From: Heterodera schachtii
Taxonomy: Eukaryota; Nematoda; Chromadorea; Rhabditida; Heteroderidae
DNA length: 64,000 nt
Reading direction: 5' to 3'
NCBI GenBank assembly: GCA_023374025.1
Contig: SIJG01000042.1
Span: forward strand, 434,001 to 498,000
Part shown: in pieces, positions 58,889 through 64,000 of the stretch
Numbering within the stretch: position 1 is the first letter of the stretch
How the letters are laid out: the number at the start of each line of letters is the position of its first letter
Notes under the pieces: generated by a model
What the model was told of the DNA's origin: nothing
The model's database searches: none
The model's input: only the letters and a program-made list of their open reading frames with translations
Program-made: the position numbers and the translations under genes

Positions 58889-60355
58889 TGTCTGTTGCTT
58901 AGCACAGGAAAAAAGTATTCAAATTTTTCAATTTTTATTATCTTAAATTAAGGTATTATTGGTGCAAAATTTTAAATAAATCGCACAAAAAATCCAATTT
59001 TTTCATGACGGTGATCACTGATCATGTTTAGACTAGCTATATTTCCGTTTAGCTGCACCTTAATTCAACATAGGGGATGGAACGGCTTAATCATTGACTA
59101 AATTGGATACCGAAGAGCGAACCCTTGGAAATTTGGCCGATTTTAATAAGTTCAATTTTTTCAAATTCGGACCCGGGGTTCGGAATTGGGGAAATCCAAG
59201 TTCAGATTCGTAATCAGCGCCCTCGAAAACTCCAGAAACTAATTGTGAGCACAAAAAATGTAAATTAGAAACCCCCATTCTTCATGATTGCCAATTTTAC
59301 AACACAAAGGGGAGGAGAGGCGACAAGTGTACAACAAATATGTGGCGCCGGGGTTCCCCCCGAGACAGCGACGATTGGGTGTTTAACAAATGAGACGAAC
59401 CTATCCATTGGTGTTAAATAAAGTGTTAAAAGGGCAATTAAATGCCAATGGAAATTTGAAAAAATATTTGTGGCCACCCAAAGAAAGACACCAAAGAAAC
59501 ACTTTGGACTAAGGCAAAAGTGTACATACACAACAACAATTCTGAGACAAATAAATATCTGCCAGGAAAAAAGCATCGATTCAAACAAGCTTTTTAGCCT
59601 CGAAAAAACAAATGCCGCACTCGCAATTGAAGCTCATTCAATTTGTCTTTGGCTGACACCTAAAAAAATTGTAACCGATTATTAAGTGGCTCGAAAAATC
59701 AAAGTAAAAAAAAACAAAATGAGACTTTTTGGGTCCTTTAAAATTGTGGCCACAAAGATAAAGTTAAAAGTATTATATTCGAATTCGAACCCGAAGAAAC
59801 AAAATTGCTATTTCCAACCAAAATTCGTTCAAATTTACTGGCAACCATTTTCCCACCGATCTCGATGTCGACTTGCGCGAAGCCTTTTTCTCGTCAGCGG
59901 TGGTCGATTGTGATATAATTGAAGTCATTTGTTAATTATTTACAAAATCTGGGCGGTAATTTGCATTTCGTGTAATTTAGACGGTCAGAAAATGGATCTA
60001 AGAAATTCTGCAGAAAATGCTTTGTACAAATAATTTCTTAGACAACGAACGGGAATTTTTGATTTTGCGAAAAATGACATGGTAAAAACATCAAAAAATA
60101 AAATTTTCTAAGAAATGCAAATTCCGAACGTAAACTCTACTATACGCTATGTGAAAACTAAGCCAAAAAGGGGGCTGACTGGTGGAAAATGACTTATATA
60201 GGGCATTTAGTTGCGCGGGTGGTAAAAATAAATTTTTTGCTTGAAAAAAGGCCTTTTTGTTGCTATAAAAATGGTAGAATTACGGCACTTCGTACATATC
60301 ATCACAACAATTATCAAATATTGTACGACACACACAATTCCTGCTTCGCAATATT
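58889..60355. other. intergenic, no confident gene
   Basis: AT-rich. The minus-strand frame 59588-59265 is hydrophobic and open for 107 codons but lacks any family resemblance or splice support. No RNA gene recognised. Confidence 0.5.
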
Positions 60356-61587
60356 ATGGAGCTAATCACATTATTGCCCATCCCTTTTGTCTTTGTGTGT
60401 TCAGTTTTCTTAATTATTATCTCTCAGTGTTGCGGCGGTGGAAAGGGAAAGAAGAAGAAAACGCCGACAAAAGAAGAGAAAAGCCGACAAAAGAGGAGAA
60501 AACGCCGACAAAAGAGGAGAAAACGCCGACAAAAGAGGAGAAAACGCCGACAAGAATTGAAGGGGCGGAAAGCGGCCAGCAAAAAGCAGCTCAAAGCGGA
60601 GCGACCATTATTGCAGCCGGCGCCACAGCAACCGGAGGAGTCAATTTGACTTTCAACTTTGCTTCGAAGCCGACCGCCGGAGGAGGTTCATCGAAGACTT
60701 CAAAGGCCGGAGCTGCCTCGCCAAAAAAACCGACTGGAGGAAGTTCAACGAAGACTTCAAAGGCCGGAGCTGCCTCGCCAAAAAAACCGACCGCTGGAGA
60801 AAGTTCAACGAAGACTTCAAAGGCCGGAGTTGCCTCGTCAAAAAAACCGACTGGAGGAAGTTCAACGAAGACTTCAAAGGCCGGAGTTGCCTCGCCAAAA
60901 AAACCGACCGTTGGAGGAAATTCGGCGAAGACTTCAAAGGCCGGAGCTGCCTCGTCAAAAAAACCGACCGCCGGAGGAAGTTCGGCGAAGACTTCAAAGG
61001 CCGGAGCTGCCGCGCCAAAAAAGCCAAAAGCCGCAGGAAGCGTGCATCACAAATGGATTGCCGGAGGTGGCTCTGATCCGGAGAAGGAGACGAAGATGAC
61101 GGCCGGAAGAGGCACAGATGCTGGGAAAGGGGAGATGACGGCCGGAGGTGGCATTGATCAGGAAAAGGGGACGAAGTTGGCGGCCGAAAGTGGCATTGAT
61201 CCGGAGAAGGCGAAGAAGATGACGGCCGGAGGAGGCACAGAGGCTGGGAAAGGGGAGATGACGGCCGGAGGTGGCACTGATCAGGAGAAGGAGACGAAGT
61301 TGGCGGCCGGAGGTAGCACTGATGCGGAGAAGGAGACGAAGTTGGCGGCCGGAGGTGGCTCTGATCCGGAGAAGGAGACGAAGTTGGCGGCCGGAAGTGG
61401 CACAGATGCGGAGAAGGAGACGAAGTTGGCGGCCGGAAGTGGCACAGATGCGGAGAAGGAGACGAAGTTGGCGGCCGGAAGTGGCACAGATGCGGAGAAG
61501 GCGACTAAACCTGAAGGCAAAGAAACAGTGGCCCAGAAGCCAGCCGTTGGAGGAAATGAAACGTCGCTTTATACTACAAAATATTGA
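60356..61587 (+). CDS. secreted tandem-repeat (Lys/Ala/Gly/Thr/Glu) protein; signal peptide and repeats in different frames
   Basis: ATG 60356 opens a signal peptide MELITLLPIPFVFVCSVFLI then IISQCC. The body, open from before 60241 to TGA-free TGA/TAG end at 61587, is one frame over: first a 21-bp repeat (EKTPTKE), then about seven copies of a 16-17 residue unit TSKAGAASPKKPTAGGSS (60.69-61.03 kb), then about ten copies of a 14-residue unit ETKLAAGSGTDAEK (61.08-61.51), and a tail KPAVGGNETSLYTTKY. The shift falls inside the EKTPTKE repeats: one unit is 20 instead of 21 bp. Either a base was lost (mutation or sequencing), or a purine-rich intron (GT at about 60438 to AG near 60494) restores phase, which it does exactly (CC G|EE KTPTKEE). 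Function unknown; the layout suits a secreted, disordered repeat protein. Confidence 0.6.
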
Positions 61588-61618
61588 AGGAGCCGACTTA
61601 TGAAACAAAATAATTGTT

Positions 61619-61835
61619 CCCCCGATTCCTAATGTGTGTATATAATTGCCAATGTATTGTATGTAATTGCCAATGTATTGTATGTATTGTTCCCCCGATT
61701 AGTAATGTGTGTATGTATGTATATATAATTGCCTATGTATTGTTCCCCCGATTAGTAATGTGTGTATGTATGTATATATAATTGCCAATGTATTGTATGT
61801 ATTGTTCCCCCGATTCCCAATGTGTTGTATAAAAA
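61619..61835. repeat. tandem repeat downstream of the repeat-protein gene
   Basis: Three to four irregular copies of a roughly 60-70 bp unit holding GTTCCCCCGATTAGTAATGT, GTGTATGTATGTATATATAA and TTGCCAATGTATTGTATGTA. It starts 30 bp after the stop codon, so it is probably in the 3' untranslated region. Confidence 0.88.
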
Positions 61836-61905
61836 ATCTTTCAATTGATTTATTTTTACTAGAAATAACCAAGCTCGAAGAAATTTAGAAAAATTTTTTA
61901 GTTAA

Positions 61906-62276
61906 CAAGGGAACATTCCGAACTGTGACTGCTCAGATCACTTTAAAACCACTTTTATCGTGTAGAGCATCTTTAAAGAAATTAAAATAACTGAATAAAA
62001 ATATGCTAGGTCGAATAATATTTTGAAAAAAATTCAAAAAAATTCATCATCTGTCGAGCGGGTCCGAACCCGTGCAAATGGTAATTAATGTGTAAGAGGA
62101 AAAAATGAATCCAAATATCAATTTTTTGCTGGGTTTTTCATTTGATCGACTTTTTCTGATCATTTTTGGAGTCAGGGCCAAAAAAGCCGAAAACTGGCAA
62201 TAGCAAATCGACTATGCTACACGATAAAAGTGGTTTTAACGTGATCTGAGCAGTCACAGTTCGGAATGTTCCCTTG
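61906..62276. mobile_element. PIF/Harbinger-like MITE (371 bp)
   Basis: Inverted ends of about 62 bp start CAAGGGAACATTCCGAACTG and are near-identical at both sides. The flanking TAA (61903-61905 and 62277-62279) fits the 3-bp TWA duplication of PIF/Harbinger. Interior AT-rich and non-coding. Confidence 0.8.
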
Positions 62277-62564
62277 TAAGACTTGGGGAAGGGGGGGGGC
62301 AACATATTACACCTATTTTTCATCCGTGTCACATTAAGACCGGCGAACCTTTCCAACGGCAGACCAAAGGAACGGTGGCTCATTGTCAGTGGTTAAATTG
62401 CTGTTTTAGAGTCAAAAGTTTGCTTTCACTATTAATTTGCATTGGTGGGTTCCAATTTGAATTGATTTGTCATTAAAAGCAATTTTTGCCTAATTTCACG
62501 AAATGCACCAACACCAAAAAAGACGTTAGTCCCCTCTGTTCATTTTCACAACTTAATAACTGAC

Positions 62565-62694
62565 CAAATAAAGCCATGCGGTGCTGGACACAAACACAAG
62601 GGCGGAGCTCATTGTCAGGCGGTCAGCAAAGTACAACATTGGGACAACAATGCCCATTGTTTGGAGGACGACGAACAGCGAGTCGTCCCATTGA
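62565..62694 (-). CDS. exon of an MPDU1-like (PQ-loop) protein, isolated
   Basis: An AG|exon|GT block encodes QWDDSLFVVLQTMGIVVPML and then YFADRLTMSSALVFVSST, AWLYL. It follows the human MPDU1 segment with 'FSSWGEALFLMLQT', including the Phe-Ser/Trp and Leu-Gln-Thr positions. MPDU1 is an ER membrane protein needed for use of mannose-P-dolichol. The upstream intron is filled by a hAT-like element (62768-63224) and a G12 run. I could not find the neighbouring exons: the candidate at about 62.40-62.33 kb (VPLVCRWKG) needs stop codons to be passed. It may be a decayed copy, or the other exons lie beyond this window. Confidence 0.42.
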
Positions 62695-62767
62695 CTGAAA
62701 ATTGAAGGGGGGGGGGGGTGGAAATTTTGCTTTTTATGGGAAAATAGGTAATTTTTCATATGAATAG

Positions 62768-63224
62768 CAGGGACGGTCCCAGGATTTCGGTTTGGGGGGG
62801 GGGGTACCACCCCCCCGGGCGACGACCTTTTTTTTTTTTTTTTTTGCTTTTCACTCCGCTTTTTTTTTGCGGCGGTTTTTCCAGAAAACTTTTGGGGAAC
62901 AAGGGGTCCGGCGGTGCCGATAGGTGCCGCCGGGAAAACATTTGCATTTTTTAATGCGATTTGTTAACAAATTTTGTCCAAAAAAGTTACGAATTTTGCG
63001 ATTTTGAGCCATTTTTAGGAGATTTTAGTCAAAAAATGTCGATTTTTTGGAAAATTTGGGTAAGAGGCTAAGTCTGGGGGGGGGGGGGGGGGGTACCACC
63101 AAGGAAAATCTAAAATTTTCAGCAAAAGTACTAATTTTTCCTTAAAAATTTCGGGTGCGGAGGGGCCTTGGGGGGGGGGTACGTACCCCGCGTACCCCCC
63201 CCCCCCCCCCTGGGACCGTCCCTG
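62768..63224. mobile_element. hAT-like MITE (457 bp) with CAGGGACGGTCCCA ends
   Basis: Ends CAGGGACGGTCCCAGGATTT and TGGGACCGTCCCTG are inverted, flanked by the perfect 8-bp duplication ATGAATAG (62760-62767 and 63225-63232). The inner part holds G10-G18 and C16 runs beside GGTACCACC/GTACCCCC words, and CCGATAGGTGCCGCCGGG as seen near 56.5 kb. Confidence 0.85.
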
Positions 63225-63299
63225 ATGAATAGATTGGCATGAGCAACAGGATGGTTCTTGGGAGGCTTGCCAGATTATCATCTACGGAATTTGGTTCCC

Positions 63300-64000
63300 C
63301 CTTGGTACGGCCCAATTCTTTAGATGGTGAAAATGCACTTCGTCCACCCCCGAGTTTTAAAAAAATGTCTATTTTAAAAGTAAGTTTTTAAAATTAAATT
63401 TTTTTTAGGATTTTCTTGTAAAATTTTTGCATTTATTAAAATTTTCTTTGTAACAAACCCAAAAACGAAACCCTTCTCATAGCTATAGGCAGCCACAGCA
63501 TCGAAAAAAAGATGTGAGATGGTTAGTTTTTTATCAGGTTTTTAGTACCTATCCAATTGAAGGGCCCCACAAAATTAGGGAAGGGAGTCAAGAAATTTTT
63601 GCCGTTTTTCGAAAAAAAAAAACACAGTCCATGATACTTCCAGCTCCAAGATTGGGCAATTGTGTAGAGTTGTGTTTTAAAAATCAATACTTGATGAAAA
63701 AATCAGACAAAATCATGATTTTGGAAAACCTGAGTTCATGTTCGTAATCAGCTCATTTTCACCCCAGGAAAAATTAAAATAAAATTTTTAAATTTATTTT
63801 TCGTCGGGACCACAATTCTACACAATTGCACAACATTTGAATCCCCGTGAATTTTTGGAAAAAATCAAGCAAAAAATGACATTTTTTCAGTTTCGTTTCG
63901 ATTTTTCTTACAGTCCCCTTTGTCCACGAGCCGGACTCTACTTGAAACTAATTTAAAACTATTAATATAGTCTTTTTATGTTTAAAAAGTTTATTTCATG
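63300..64000. other. AT-rich end of window, no feature seen
   Basis: Many A and T runs and short frames only. No splice-supported coding block, RNA gene or clear repeat. Confidence 0.55.

Noticed and set aside
59265..59588. 107-codon hydrophobic minus-strand ORF
   Set aside because: No recognisable family, no splice context and isolated. Could be real but I cannot support it.
60653..61608. Antisense and alternative-frame ORFs over the repeat protein
   Set aside because: Repeat units are multiples of three without stops in several frames. Only the frame continuous with the tail and preceded by the EKTPTKE repeats has balanced composition.
1..64000. tRNA, rRNA or other structured RNA genes
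   Set aside because: I looked for tRNA A/B-box-like pairs and rRNA-like blocks by eye and saw none I could support. A covariance-model scan would be needed to exclude them.

Overview
The window is eukaryotic. Genes are split by many short GT-AG introns, often under 100 bp, there are no bacterial signals, and the recognisable proteins look metazoan and specifically nematode: ShKT-domain secreted protein, Rh-type ammonium transporter, single-chain Dicer, tightly packed same-strand gene runs. I read it as nematode nuclear DNA. The clade cannot be fixed from sequence alone. Gene models were assembled by eye from splice signals, reading phase and family resemblance, so outer limits are firmer than internal exon borders.

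Layout. 1-6391 (minus): the N-terminal two thirds of Dicer, cut by the window edge exactly at an intron acceptor before the rest of RNase IIIa. 8080-16814 (plus): a close-packed run of PC4/SUB1, PTIP/PAXIP1-like BRCT protein, a BTB-like protein and ALG14. 17176-19563 (minus): complex I subunit NDUFA6 and a kappa-class GST, 112 bp apart. 19762-27639 (plus): SEC22 and the glycogen debranching enzyme AGL. 27924-29379: secreted ShKT protein. 29.4-31.3 kb: long pyrimidine and purine simple-sequence arrays. 31470-32363: a secreted six-cysteine, Spaetzle/NGF-like ligand candidate. 32668-35404 (minus): Rh-type ammonium transporter. 36.5-37.4 kb: a tail-anchored hypothetical. 37.5-43.3 kb: low-complexity, homopolymer-rich DNA with only weak gene fragments. 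43410-46102: FLYWCH-like zinc-binding protein with a C-terminal coiled coil. 47652-48669: a 1 kb foldback element. 49214-51877: a membrane-anchored EGF-type ligand (LIN-3-like). 52215-54760: a secreted EGF-domain protein. 55002-58888 (minus): BRD7/BRD9-type bromodomain protein. 60356-61587: a secreted repeat protein. 62.5-62.7 kb (minus): a lone MPDU1-like exon.

The genes are mainly housekeeping (RNAi, transcription/chromatin, N-glycosylation, glycogen breakdown, ER-Golgi traffic, respiration) plus several secreted signalling or effector-like proteins. Mobile DNA is plentiful: six hAT-like non-autonomous elements with 8-bp target duplications, one Mutator-like and one PIF/Harbinger-like MITE, a Tc1/mariner-like foldback and other inverted repeats, most of them inside introns. 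G/C homopolymer runs of 9-18 bases are very frequent, often just inside intron 5' ends. The most notable observations are a Dicer helicase whose Walker A loop has lost its glycines and threonine, and the secreted repeat protein whose signal peptide and repeat array lie in different frames.
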